14,760 nucleotides of DNA, taken from positions 1-14,760 of the forward strand of contig JAXMAC010000085.1 in assembly GCA_046350595.1 (NCBI GenBank). The letters run 5' to 3'. Shown piece after piece: positions 6,686 through 12,945 of the stretch. Within the stretch, counting starts at the first letter, position 1, and each line of letters starts with the position of its first letter. The notes beneath the pieces are model-generated. The model saw only the letters and a list, made by a program, of their open reading frames with translations. It made no database searches and had not been told where the DNA came from. The translations under genes and the position numbers were made by a program. The stretch comes from JAHFOW01 sp046350595 (GTDB lineage: Bacteria; Planctomycetota; Brocadiia; Brocadiales; Brocadiaceae).

Positions 6686-6710
6686 ATAGGCATGTCCGTT
6701 ATCTAACGGG
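6592..6710 (+). repeat. Repeated gene fragment, copy A (PHFxEDxxxREDR...LDRHVRYLTG)
   Basis: AAAGACACATCTTTTCCCCAC and the following bases recur at 11083-11199. In both copies a reading frame gives a REDRxI-like stretch, then DYL, then PLDRHxRYLTG. In this copy the part between DYL and PLDRH present in copy B (IFDKQA) is missing. I do not recognise the parent protein. It looks like the C-terminal part of an accessory enzyme. Confidence 0.6.
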
Positions 6711-6765
6711 TTGACCAGATTGTCTCGAACCTTTACAACTTCATCCCAGAGGAGATTGGGATTGT

Positions 6766-6787
6766 GGAGGGGGAGGGGGAGGGGGAG
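6766..6787 (+). repeat. G-rich hexanucleotide tract (GGGGGA)3, possible G-quadruplex
   Basis: GG-A-GGGGG-A-GGGGG-A-GGGGG-A-G runs from 6766 to 6787 on the + strand. Three G5 runs separated by single A plus a flanking GG pair are enough to form a stacked G-tetrad structure, and the unit is prone to slippage. It lies 15 bp upstream of the probable -10 box for the gene at 6840. Confidence 0.7.
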
Positions 6788-6801
6788 AAGTGAAAATTTG
6801 T

Positions 6802-6834
6802 TATACTATATAAAATAATAGGAGGAGGAGGTGA
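6802..6834 (+). promoter_or_regulatory. Probable -10 box and extended Shine-Dalgarno for the TA-like operon
   Basis: TATACT (6802-6807), or overlapping TATA-rich sequence just after it, is a good -10 candidate. The position expected for a -35 box falls in the G-rich tract and does not match consensus. AGGAGGTGA at 6826-6834 matches the 16S rRNA tail almost completely and ends 5 nt before the ATG at 6840, predicting very strong translation of the first gene of the pair. Confidence 0.55.
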
Positions 6835-6839
6835 TTTAA

Positions 6840-7109
6840 ATGAAACTTGCTGATTTGCTTCCCGAAAAGGAAATAAAAGAGGCTGTCTTGAGTGAGTATG
6901 AAAAACGGCTTACCTTGTTTAAGATTGCTGATGAAAAATTCAGGAAGAAATATAGTATGAGCTTTCAGGAATTTGAGAAAAAAAATCTCGTAGCAGAAAA
7001 GGGGTTTTCTTGGGATATAGAGCAAGACTCTATGAACTGGGAACATGCCGTGGAGAGCATAAGGTATCTTAAAGACAAAATAAAGAAGATTCAGGAAATG
7101 AGCGAATGA
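6840..7109 (+). CDS. Small charged protein, probable antitoxin-like partner
   Basis: 89 residues, highly charged and helical (YEKRLTLFKIADEKFRKKYS, then SFQEFEKKNLVAEKGFSW, then MNWEHAVESIRYLKDKI). I recall small proteins with the pattern YExRLxxFxxxDExFxKKYxMxFEEFEKKNxxxEKGFSWEVExDAMxWEHA as the first genes of two-gene units, where the second gene encodes a DUF6516-like protein. A toxin-antitoxin role is plausible but not shown here. The very strong Shine-Dalgarno sequence fits an antitoxin that must be made in excess. Its last four bases overlap the next start (ATGA), so the two genes are translationally coupled. Confidence 0.7.
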   Translation: MKLADLLPEKEIKEAVLSEYEKRLTLFKIADEKFRKKYSMSFQEFEKKNLVAEKGFSWDIEQDSMNWEHAVESIRYLKDKIKKIQEMSE

Positions 7110-7450
7110 CAAAAGTTGGGGAAATAGTCCATGCCATAAAAGATATTACTGATAGATATAGCTTAAAACTATTAGAGTTAGACCTTACGGACGTCACGTT
7201 AATTGCACGGATTGGTTTTTCCCGTGAGATTTTTGTGCAGATTCCGATTTACGCTAATGAGAAAAAAGAAAAACTGAATATGGCACTTGTGGTTGCTGGT
7301 GAAAGAGTGTATGGAATAGACAAAGAAGGCGGTTTTTACCATGAACATCCGTTTGAAAATCCTTTACTCCACATCGAAGCAGAACCAATAGAGATAGAAA
7401 GTTTTATTATTAAAAGTTTAGAGATGCTTAAAAAGCTTAAGCTGTTTTAA
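7106..7450 (+). CDS. DUF6516-like protein, probable toxin partner
   Basis: 114 residues. The C-terminal half is compact: MALVVAGERVYGIDKEGGFY, then HEHPFENPLLHI, then a Glu/Ile-rich helix ending KKLKLF. The pattern of a beta strand, a GxD turn, then HxHPxENP resembles small proteins annotated DUF6516 or related, which are often second genes in toxin-antitoxin-like pairs. The two His residues and the Glu in HEHPFE are the most obvious candidate functional residues. It starts at an ATGA overlap with the upstream gene and ends 6 bp before the XRE/ImmA gene, so all three are likely one transcript. The family assignment is tentative. Confidence 0.65.
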   Translation: MTKVGEIVHAIKDITDRYSLKLLELDLTDVTLIARIGFSREIFVQIPIYANEKKEKLNMALVVAGERVYGIDKEGGFYHEHPFENPLLHIEAEPIEIESFIIKSLEMLKKLKLF

Positions 7451-7456
7451 AGAATC

Positions 7457-8599
7457 ATGACTCGTGTAACAAACTTAAATAGGGAAATAATCGAACAGGC
7501 TGTTGAAAGAGTTGGTGGCAATATCACTGTCAGGTTTCCAAAATTGGCAGATTGGCTGAGAGGAGGTCACTATCCAACCGTGAAGCAACTGGCCGAATTT
7601 GCCAAGGCAGTGCACATACCTTTTGGATATTTCTTTCTAGACAAGTTGCCAGAATTAAAAACAGGTGTTCCTCTTTTCCGCACCGAAGAAGCCCTACCAT
7701 CTGAAGATTACAGCGATGAACTCAGAGATAGCATCCGCATCATCCAAAGCCGTCAGGATTGGCTCAAAGAATATCTGTTGAATGAAGGAGCAACACCACT
7801 TCCATTTGTAAACTCTTTCAACGAAACGGACAATCCTTTTTTGGTAGCGCAGGAGATAAGAAAAACATTGCAGTTATTGGATGACTGGGCAGGTAGTATG
7901 CCCAACTGGGGAATGGCCTTAAAGTATCTATTTGATAAAATAGAAGACGTCGGCATTTATTTAGCTATTAATGGTGTGGTTGAGAATAACACACACCGTC
8001 CGTTAAATCCTGATGAATTTCGCGGCTTTGTCCTTACAGATAATTACGCACCTTACATTTTTATTAATGGCAAGGATTTCACAGCAGCCAAAATGTTTAC
8101 CCTTGCTCATGAACTGGCTCATATCTGGCTAGGCAAATCCGCGGCGTTTGACCTTCAGTTTATGCGTTCTTCCGAAGACACTACCGAAAAATTTTGCAAT
8201 CAAATAGCCGCAGAATTTCTCGTTCCCCAGCACCGGCTACAAAAAAAGTGGGAGCAGGTCAAGGATAGTTCCGAACCTATAGAGGAAGTTGCACGGCAGT
8301 TCAAAGTAAGTCAAATTGTAGCAGCCCGAAGATTGCTGGATACCGGAAAACTTACACAAAAACAATTCTTCGAGTTTTACAACGACTATCAAACCAGATG
8401 GCAGGCATTTCAAAAAAAACAAAAACCGGGAGGCGATTTTTACAATACTCAGCATTACCGGGTAGGAAAACTTTTTTTCCAGCAAGTTCGTACTGCTGCC
8501 AAAGAAGGAAAACTTCTGTATACTGATGCTTACAAACTGACGGGTCTCTACGGAAAAACTTTCTCTCACTTCGAGAGTGAAATTTTCAACAAAATATGA
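7457..8599 (+). CDS. XRE/ImmA-IrrE family metallo-endopeptidase
   Basis: 380 residues. Residues 1-60 form a helical DNA-binding-like N-terminus with the tryptophan signature FPKLADWLRG and YPTVKQLAEFAKAVHIPFGY, as in XRE-ImmA proteins (COG2856 type). The peptidase domain has the zinc motif HELAH (218-222) and a probable third ligand Glu in NQIAAEFLVP (E253). Residues about 255-295 are helical (VARQFKVSQIVAARRLL), and the tail matches the usual long C-terminus. Relatives are proteases that cut repressors or antitoxins, and in many genomes this type directly precedes a DUF4411 PIN-like gene, as here. The stop TGA overlaps the next ATG (ATGA). The N-terminal 56 codons exist as a second, broken copy at 6404. 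Confidence 0.9.
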   Translation: MTRVTNLNREIIEQAVERVGGNITVRFPKLADWLRGGHYPTVKQLAEFAKAVHIPFGYFFLDKLPELKTGVPLFRTEEALPSEDYSDELRDSIRIIQSRQDWLKEYLLNEGATPLPFVNSFNETDNPFLVAQEIRKTLQLLDDWAGSMPNWGMALKYLFDKIEDVGIYLAINGVVENNTHRPLNPDEFRGFVLTDNYAPYIFINGKDFTAAKMFTLAHELAHIWLGKSAAFDLQFMRSSEDTTEKFCNQIAAEFLVPQHRLQKKWEQVKDSSEPIEEVARQFKVSQIVAARRLLDTGKLTQKQFFEFYNDYQTRWQAFQKKQKPGGDFYNTQHYRVGKLFFQQVRTAAKEGKLLYTDAYKLTGLYGKTFSHFESEIFNKI

Positions 8600-9121
8600 C
8601 TTCAGTTTTACCCCCCCAGATATGTACTTGATACTAGCCTCTTTACACAGGCAAAAAGAAGCTATTATGCCTTTGATATTGCACGAAGTTTCTGGCAACA
8701 TTTGGTTAAGTCGGCTAACCAGGGAATAATTACAAGTATTGACAAAGTTTATGCTGAGATTGAAAGAGGAAAAGATGATTTGTATGTATGGGTACAACAG
8801 AATTTGCCTCCGCAATTTTTCTGTTCGACAGACAACTCCCCTGAAGTGTTGGTAAACTATCAGCAACTGATTGGCTGGAGTTCTTCAAATACTCAATTTA
8901 CAAGCAATGCAAAANNNNNNNNNNNNNNNNNNNNNNNNNNNNNNNNNNNNNNNNNNNNNNNNNNNNNNNNNNNNNNNNNNNNNNNNNNNNNNNNNNNNNN
9001 NNNNNNNNNNNNNNATGCAAAAATTAAGAGGAAAATTCCCATCCCAAATGTTTGTCGTGAGTTTAATGTAAGACCTATAGATACTTTTACTTTTCTTCGA
9101 GAGTGTAATTTCAGCATGTAA
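8596..9121 (+). pseudogene. DUF4411 PIN-like toxin gene, frameshifted at a C7 tract and interrupted by the gap
   Basis: The ATG at 8596 sits inside ATGA with the stop of the ImmA/IrrE gene and reads MTSVLPP. The frame then breaks at seven C's (8611-8617). With six C's it would continue RYVLDTSLFTQAKRSYYAFD, a typical DUF4411 start, with the first PIN acidic residue in VLDT and another in AEIERGKDD. The second frame runs to the N gap and resumes as IKRKIPIPNVCREFNVRPID, the usual C-terminus, with TAA at 9119-9121. The middle, with the expected VADxWL acidic residues, lies in the gap. It is probably an RNase-type toxin cognate to the upstream protease/antitoxin. The frameshift may be a sequencing error, a slippage switch or a real mutation. 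Confidence 0.8.
8915..9014. other. Assembly gap (100 N)
   Basis: Exactly 100 N, the conventional placeholder for a gap of unknown length. ATGCAAAA occurs on both sides (8907-8914 and 9015-9022). The flanks encode the start and end of one DUF4411 gene, so the true missing length is probably close to 100 bp. Confidence 0.98.
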
Positions 9122-9123
9122 GA

Positions 9124-9366
9124 AAGGTATTTGTATCTATTGAACCAAGAGAATCAAAGAAATCCGAATTGATACAGATCAACGATATTGTCCTTGGAGC
9201 AATTGGATTTCAGAAAAATGGATACGATTTGCTTGCAAGAACACGTGATTCAAAGAAAACATTGGCAAAATACATAGCAGAACAAGCGGGTTTGCCGAAT
9301 CTGAAGCAAAATTCACCCTGGGGAAAAATTCGATTTACGATTTGGAATTTTAATTTGAGGAAATAA
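9124..9366 (+). pseudogene. C-terminal fragment of a DUF3800 protein, copy 1
   Basis: The frame reads FVSIEPRESKKSELIQINDI, then VLGAIGFQKNGYDLLARTRD, and ends PWGKIRFTIWNFNLRK at TAA 9364-9366. This is the C-terminal part of DUF3800, an RNase H-like family with a conserved Asp in the xIQxxDxxLGAI segment (here QINDIVLGAI). No start codon or N-terminal domain precedes it: similarity to the second copy (12961-13130) starts at TTTGT only a few bases after the DUF4411 stop. It is a truncated remnant joined directly to the TA locus. Confidence 0.8.
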
Positions 9367-9625
9367 AAAAGCGCCCTGATAGCCTACGTTGTTTCCAACT
9401 ACCGCTAAACGGTTTTCCTGACCTCGTCGGGGTTTTCGGCTAAAAGTGGCGCATTTGTAAATTATTATAAATATATTTATTCATTTTCGTCAATTAAAAT
9501 AAAAATTTAAAGTTACAATTAGTATTCTGATTAATGAGATACCATTTATCAATTACCAAGCAAACAGACCCCGATGCTGACACGTCGGACTGGAAAGACA
9601 GATTGACCACATGGTTTATAAACTC
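9363..9625 (+). repeat. Duplicated segment, copy B (89-nt structured core plus diverged flank)
   Basis: Partner of 6127-6366. After the core, this copy has an extra stretch around 9536-9570 and a better preserved protein-coding end, LERQIDHMVYKLYDLT. Confidence 0.85.
9365..9453 (+). ncRNA. Candidate structured RNA element, copy B
   Basis: It has the same fold as copy A. The outer stem is 9371-9375 with 9448-9452, the second stem 9380-9384 with 9438-9442, and the hairpin GTTG-TTTC-CAAC is at 9388-9399. A fully paired hairpin joins CCTGAC (9417-9422) to GTCGGG (9426-9431), with one G-T wobble. Only 3 of 89 positions differ from copy A, and two of those fall in the loop-side bases before the last hairpin. 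The flanks have diverged far more. Confidence 0.5.
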
Positions 9626-9964
9626 TATGACCTCACCTGTCTGCGTGTGCTGACGCACAGGCAGGCGACGGAGGAAATTGCAATTGGTGGCGGGAAGGAG
9701 TATTATTGGAATAATACATGGCAAGCCGCAAACAAGCAATTGGAAGCTATAGAAATCCTGCCGGGTGCAATCTCGCGGGAAATATTTGATTTTGAAAAGT
9801 CGTTTATAAACAGAACCGTGAAAAAGGCACGGGATATAGATATTTATCTGGCATCAGTAGATGATATAATAAAGATGAAGGAATTTAGCGGAAGAACTCA
9901 GGATTTAAGCGATATTGAAATGCTGAAGAAAGTAAGAAAATATATGGGAGAAAAGAATGGATAA
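9590..9964 (+). pseudogene. Composite remnant: restriction/methylase tail plus nucleotidyltransferase tail
   Basis: One frame joins unrelated pieces. It begins LERQIDHMVYKLYDLT, the C-terminal signature of Eco57I-like restriction-methylases. A 30-bp palindromic insert follows, and the expected TEEIAI resumes at 9668. After an unidentified stretch (GGGKEYYWNNTWQAANKQLE), the final 50 residues, ARDIDIYLASVDDIIKMKEF and SGRTQDLSDIEMLKKV, match the C-terminus of AbiEii/DUF6036-like nucleotidyltransferases. The GSxxxxD catalytic motif of that fold is absent. If translated, it could start at ATG 9611 (117 residues). The end overlaps the following 56-aa gene by 8 bp, the arrangement expected for an intact nucleotidyltransferase locus. 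Confidence 0.65.
9636..9665. repeat. 30-bp palindromic insertion inside the methylase tail
   Basis: CCTGTCTGCGTGT pairs with ACGCACAGGCAGG around the loop GCTG, with two G-T wobbles and one mismatch. Removing about 33 bp here restores YDL-T-EEIAI, matching the family pattern LYGLTEEEIAIVEG. Such CCTGTCTGCGTG/CGCACAGGCAGG hairpins look like a dispersed REP-type repeat. Confidence 0.65.
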
Positions 9965-10127
9965 GGGATTTAACTATACGCTTGAAGACGAGAAAATAAT
10001 TGAATATATGAAATTATCCACTGAGGATAATTTAAAATGGTTAGAAGAGATCCATGAGTTCGCCAATATGGTTTTAAGTGACCGCGAAAAGGAATTTAGA
10101 AAAAAATTGAGAGCATGCGAAATATAA
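9957..10127 (+). CDS. Small conserved-type protein paired with a nucleotidyltransferase
   Basis: 56 residues: MDKGFNYTLEDEKIIEYMKL, then STEDNLKWLEEIHEFANMVL, then SDREKEFRKKLRACEI. It is acidic, helical and Trp-containing. Short proteins with the pattern S.ED.L.WLEE...F.....S...K.....LR are commonly encoded next to AbiEii/DUF6036-like nucleotidyltransferases and may act as the partner in a toxin-antitoxin-like pair. Here it overlaps the nucleotidyltransferase remnant by 8 bp (ATGGATAA), with GGGAG at 9946-9950 as the ribosome binding site. The gene looks intact although its partner has lost its catalytic half. It ends 18 bp before the YhcG-family gene. Confidence 0.75.
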   Translation: MDKGFNYTLEDEKIIEYMKLSTEDNLKWLEEIHEFANMVLSDREKEFRKKLRACEI

Positions 10128-10145
10128 TAGACGGGAAGAAATGAA

Positions 10146-11081
10146 ATGTCAGCCAAAGTAACCGCCGAATATAAGACATTTTTTAAGGAGATAAAAGAGC
10201 GTATATATAAAGCCCAGTATGATGCATTGAAGTCCGTAAATAAGGAACTCATAAATCTTTATTGGGATATAGGCAAATCAATAGTTGCAAAGCAAAAAGA
10301 ACTCGGCTGGGGGAAATCGGTAGTGGAAACCCTTGCAAAGGATTTACAAAAGGAGTTTCCGGGTATGCAGGGGTTTTCCTCCCAAAATCTATGGAATATG
10401 CGGCAGTTCTACTCATCATACAAAGATAATCCAAAACTCCAACCATTGGTTGGAGAAATTAGCTGGACAAAAGATGTCCTGATAAACCAGCTTGAAGCAG
10501 GCGCATTTGAACGGTATATGGCGAATCAGACAAACTTTGATAAAGCTGTTCCTGAAAAATACCGGTATCAGGTAAAGCTGGCGGTGAAGGATGAATACTC
10601 ATTTGATTTTTTGGAGCTTGGTGAAGAACATTCAGAAAAGGAACTTGAAGTAGCGCTTCTGGAGAATGTGAGGAAATTTCTCATAGAGATGGGAGGCTAC
10701 TTTACCTTTGTTGGCAATCAGTACCGGCTGGAGATAGACGATCAGGAGTTTTTTGTTGATTTACTATTGTATCACCGGCGACTATGGTGTCTTGTGGCAA
10801 TAGAGTTAAAAGTAGGCGCGTTCAAGCCAGAATATGCCGGAAAGATGCAATTTTATCTTTCCGCCCTGAACGACAGGGCAAAACTTCCCGAGGAGAATCC
10901 TTCTATTGGTATTATATTATGCAAAGATAAAAGCAGAACCATCGTCGAATATGCATTAAAGGATACGAAAAAGCCGATAGGCGTATCTACTTAGAAACTG
11001 ACGGAGAAGTTGCCCCGTGAACTAAAAAAATATCTGCCATCTCCCGAAGAGATGATTGAAAGAATAAGGTGCTTGGAGTAG
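10146..11081 (+). pseudogene. yhcG: YhcG/DUF1016-family PDDEXK nuclease, internally deleted and truncated
   Basis: The open frame codes 282 residues (10146-10994). Residues 10-107 are the DUF1016 N-terminal helical domain (LINLYWDIGKSIVAKQKELG; FSSQNLWNMRQFY). Residues 150-280 are the PDDEXK domain with D205 (FFVDLL) and E220-L-K222 plus YAGKMQFYLSA. Compared with the family, about 28 residues are missing between ISW (107) and TKDVLINQLE, without loss of frame. The frame then ends at TAG where relatives have Tyr (GVST-Y-RLTEKL). Translation past that stop gives KLTEKLPRELKKYLPSPEEM and ends at 11079-11081. A second tail at 13124-13249 has TAC at that spot. YhcG-like proteins are linked to restriction or phage defence. 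The catalytic core survives, so residual activity is possible. Confidence 0.85.
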
Positions 11082-11082
11082 C

Positions 11083-11232
11083 AAAGACACATCTTTTCCC
11101 CACTTCCGTGAGGACAGGGCCATTGAGAAAGGTGTGGATTACTTGTAAATCTTTGACAAGCAAGCCCCATTGGATAGGCATCTCCGTTATCTAACAGGGC
11201 AAGCCAAAGTCCGTAATCTGAAAAAACAATAG
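11083..11232 (+). pseudogene. Unidentified gene tail, copy B (HFREDRAIEKGVDYL...LDRHLRYLTGQAKVRNLKKQ)
   Basis: One frame from 11101 reads PHFREDRAIEKGVDYL, then TAA at 11146-11148, then IFDKQAPLDRHLRYLTGQ and AKVRNLKKQ to TAG at 11230-11232. The frame is kept across the internal stop, so that stop is probably a point mutation in a former gene. The first 117 bases recur at 6592-6710. I cannot name the parent family. It begins two bases after the end of the YhcG reading frame. Confidence 0.55.
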
Positions 11233-11325
11233 TGGGGAAAATACGCTGAATAGTTACCAAGTTATATTAATAAATGTAAATTAAAATTAGTTTTTTAGAT
11301 AAGATTAGTGTATTATATTTAAATT

Positions 11326-11909
11326 ATGAGTACGCTATCAAAAGCTCCATTAATCGAAGCTATTCTTGAAGTACGGTGGGGAATTCATAAGTTTGGCCCC
11401 AGCGAATCTGGAGAGATAAGCTTTCCTTCCGAGGATGTAGATTTCTTTCCCGGTCAGTTTCATAGTATTGCTAAGCAGCAAGGATTTTCGTTTGTTGAAA
11501 ATATCAATCCAGAAGCACCTCTATTACCTCATCTTGTTAAGTATAGATTTAGGCGCGAACAAAACGCGTGGCCTTGTTATCAAATAGGGGTTGGTGTTTT
11601 TACAATAAACCAGGTTAATGAAGGTTATGATTGGAAAACCTTAACATAGGAAAAAGTGTTAAGGGGGTTCGCTTAGCTTTCAATATTGAAACTAAAGTAC
11701 CAAAAGGGTTACTCATCATTAATTTGGTCGAGGGACTAATAAATGGACACCCAGGACTTGTTATGAATACAATTATCCGTTCCGACAAAAAGTCAGAGCT
11801 TGTTTTCGAAATAGATTCATTAAAAGGTTGGTTAGAAAATGCGCATACAATCCAAAAGTACGTCTTTAATAATTTAATCAATCCAACATATATAAAATCA
11901 TTCAAATGA
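11326..11909 (+). pseudogene. TIGR04255-family protein, internally deleted and frameshifted
   Basis: The first part (11326-11649) has the family start LSKAPLIEAILEVRWGIHK and the motif CYQIGVGVFTINQVNEGYDW, and stops at TAG soon after. The second part, in another frame from about 11631, gives ENLNIGKSVKGVRLAFNIE, then PKGLLIINLVEGLINGHPGL and an SLKGWLENAHTIQKYVF segment typical of the family's C-terminus. The middle third (roughly 70-90 residues judged by the usual 250-260 length) is missing at the frame change near 11631-11645. The family's function is unknown; its members are frequent in accessory islands. The final ATGA overlap with the gene at 11906 shows it once headed the operon. Confidence 0.75.
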
Positions 11910-12541
11910 ATACGGATCTTTTCGATAATGACAATTTAGAAGCCTCTATAGCGAGTAACAATCTTGTTTATACACAAGGCGAATATAAAAATAGATTGCA
12001 AGCTCTATCGTGGTATTGCAAAACTACACAATTTGCTCCTTTACCTTTGGGAAGAACAGACCGTTTAATACAGTTTACATATTCTCCATCAACCGATACT
12101 AATTGTTTAGTACAAATTACCTGTCCTTCTTTTAAAGAAGTAGAAAAACCATCAGAATTGGTAATTGTAAACACCGATCAATTAAGTAAAAAAACAGCTA
12201 CTATACTTGGGAAAAATGGCCTTGAAAGATTTGAAGCTTTTAAAAAATATTCAAAAGGATGGGATGGTGGCTTTGGTGTACCGTTATCTAACAGATCTAT
12301 TGCAGTGATGGAATATTTTATAAGCCAATTTTCAAATTTTCAGAGTGAACCTAGCTTATTTTTAACGCCAAATGGAAACTTACAGCTAGGGTGGGAAAAT
12401 AGTCATGGACAGGTCATCGAAATGGAGTTTTATCCTGATAAAATTGAGTACTATATGGAGGCTTGTGAAATAGAAGGAAAAGTTAATCTTGATAAAAAAA
12501 GTACGGATTGGTTGATTTCGCTGTTGTATGAAAACAATTAA
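11906..12541 (+). CDS. Uncharacterised protein, second gene of the TIGR04255 operon
   Basis: 211 residues, no signal peptide and no membrane segment. Two recognisable blocks occur in the C-terminal half: KKYSKGWDGGFGVPLSNRSI and SLFLTPNGNLQLGWENSHGQ, followed by VIEMEFYPDKIEYYM. The W-DGG-G-P-S then PT-NG--L-W pattern is one I associate with small proteins encoded beside TIGR04255 genes, but no function is known to me. The start ATG at 11906 overlaps the upstream stop (ATGA), and only 3 bp separate its stop from the next ATG. The coding region is intact and strongly AT-rich like the whole operon, unlike the membrane cluster at the left end. Confidence 0.8.
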   Translation: MNTDLFDNDNLEASIASNNLVYTQGEYKNRLQALSWYCKTTQFAPLPLGRTDRLIQFTYSPSTDTNCLVQITCPSFKEVEKPSELVIVNTDQLSKKTATILGKNGLERFEAFKKYSKGWDGGFGVPLSNRSIAVMEYFISQFSNFQSEPSLFLTPNGNLQLGWENSHGQVIEMEFYPDKIEYYMEACEIEGKVNLDKKSTDWLISLLYENN

Positions 12542-12544
12542 AAT

Positions 12545-12943
12545 ATGAATCGTTCTGAGTGTCCAAGGGAAGAAGATATTATTAGAGCGCTTTGTGACTC
12601 ACACTTTGATAAAAAAAATAATAGATTTTCATCTTATGTATTTGTAGGTCCTAATACATCAGTCAGTAGGTTAGTGATCCTACCATTAAACGAACTCTTT
12701 GAAATTTTCCATCGCGATTTAGACAAACCGCCAAAATCTAAAGTTATAGCGTCCGGAGAAATAAACGTTGGGAAACTACAAGATATCGGCAAAAACCACA
12801 ATGAATCTCAAGTGCTCACTGTTGAGATTGACCCACTTCCCGAAAACAAATCCCACGCTGTAATTCCACAAAAACTATCTCGAAGCCTTGCACTAAAAAT
12901 AATGAGCGAACTTAAAGTTCACTACGATTTATTGTTCACTTAG
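12545..12943 (+). CDS. Uncharacterised protein, third gene of the TIGR04255 operon
   Basis: 132 residues with no signal or membrane segment. The N-terminus, CPREEDIIRALCDSHFDKKN, precedes a beta-rich middle (SSYVFVGPNTSVSRLVILPL) and the stretch ESQVLTVEIDPLPENKSHAV, ending in a helix (SRSLALKIMSELKV). I do not recognise a family. The spacing of 3 bp to the preceding gene makes cotranscription nearly certain. The likely role is as a partner of the 211-residue protein and the damaged TIGR04255 protein. Confidence 0.78.
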   Translation: MNRSECPREEDIIRALCDSHFDKKNNRFSSYVFVGPNTSVSRLVILPLNELFEIFHRDLDKPPKSKVIASGEINVGKLQDIGKNHNESQVLTVEIDPLPENKSHAVIPQKLSRSLALKIMSELKVHYDLLFT

Positions 12944-12945
12944 AT

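Noticed and set aside
8237..8866. 209-codon open frame on the minus strand
   Set aside because: It is antisense to the clearly homologous ImmA/IrrE and DUF4411 coding sequence and has no recognisable motif.
10987..11260. Minus-strand frames of 64 and 89 codons
   Set aside because: The plus strand there encodes the YhcG tail and a second repeated protein tail, both supported by a second copy elsewhere.
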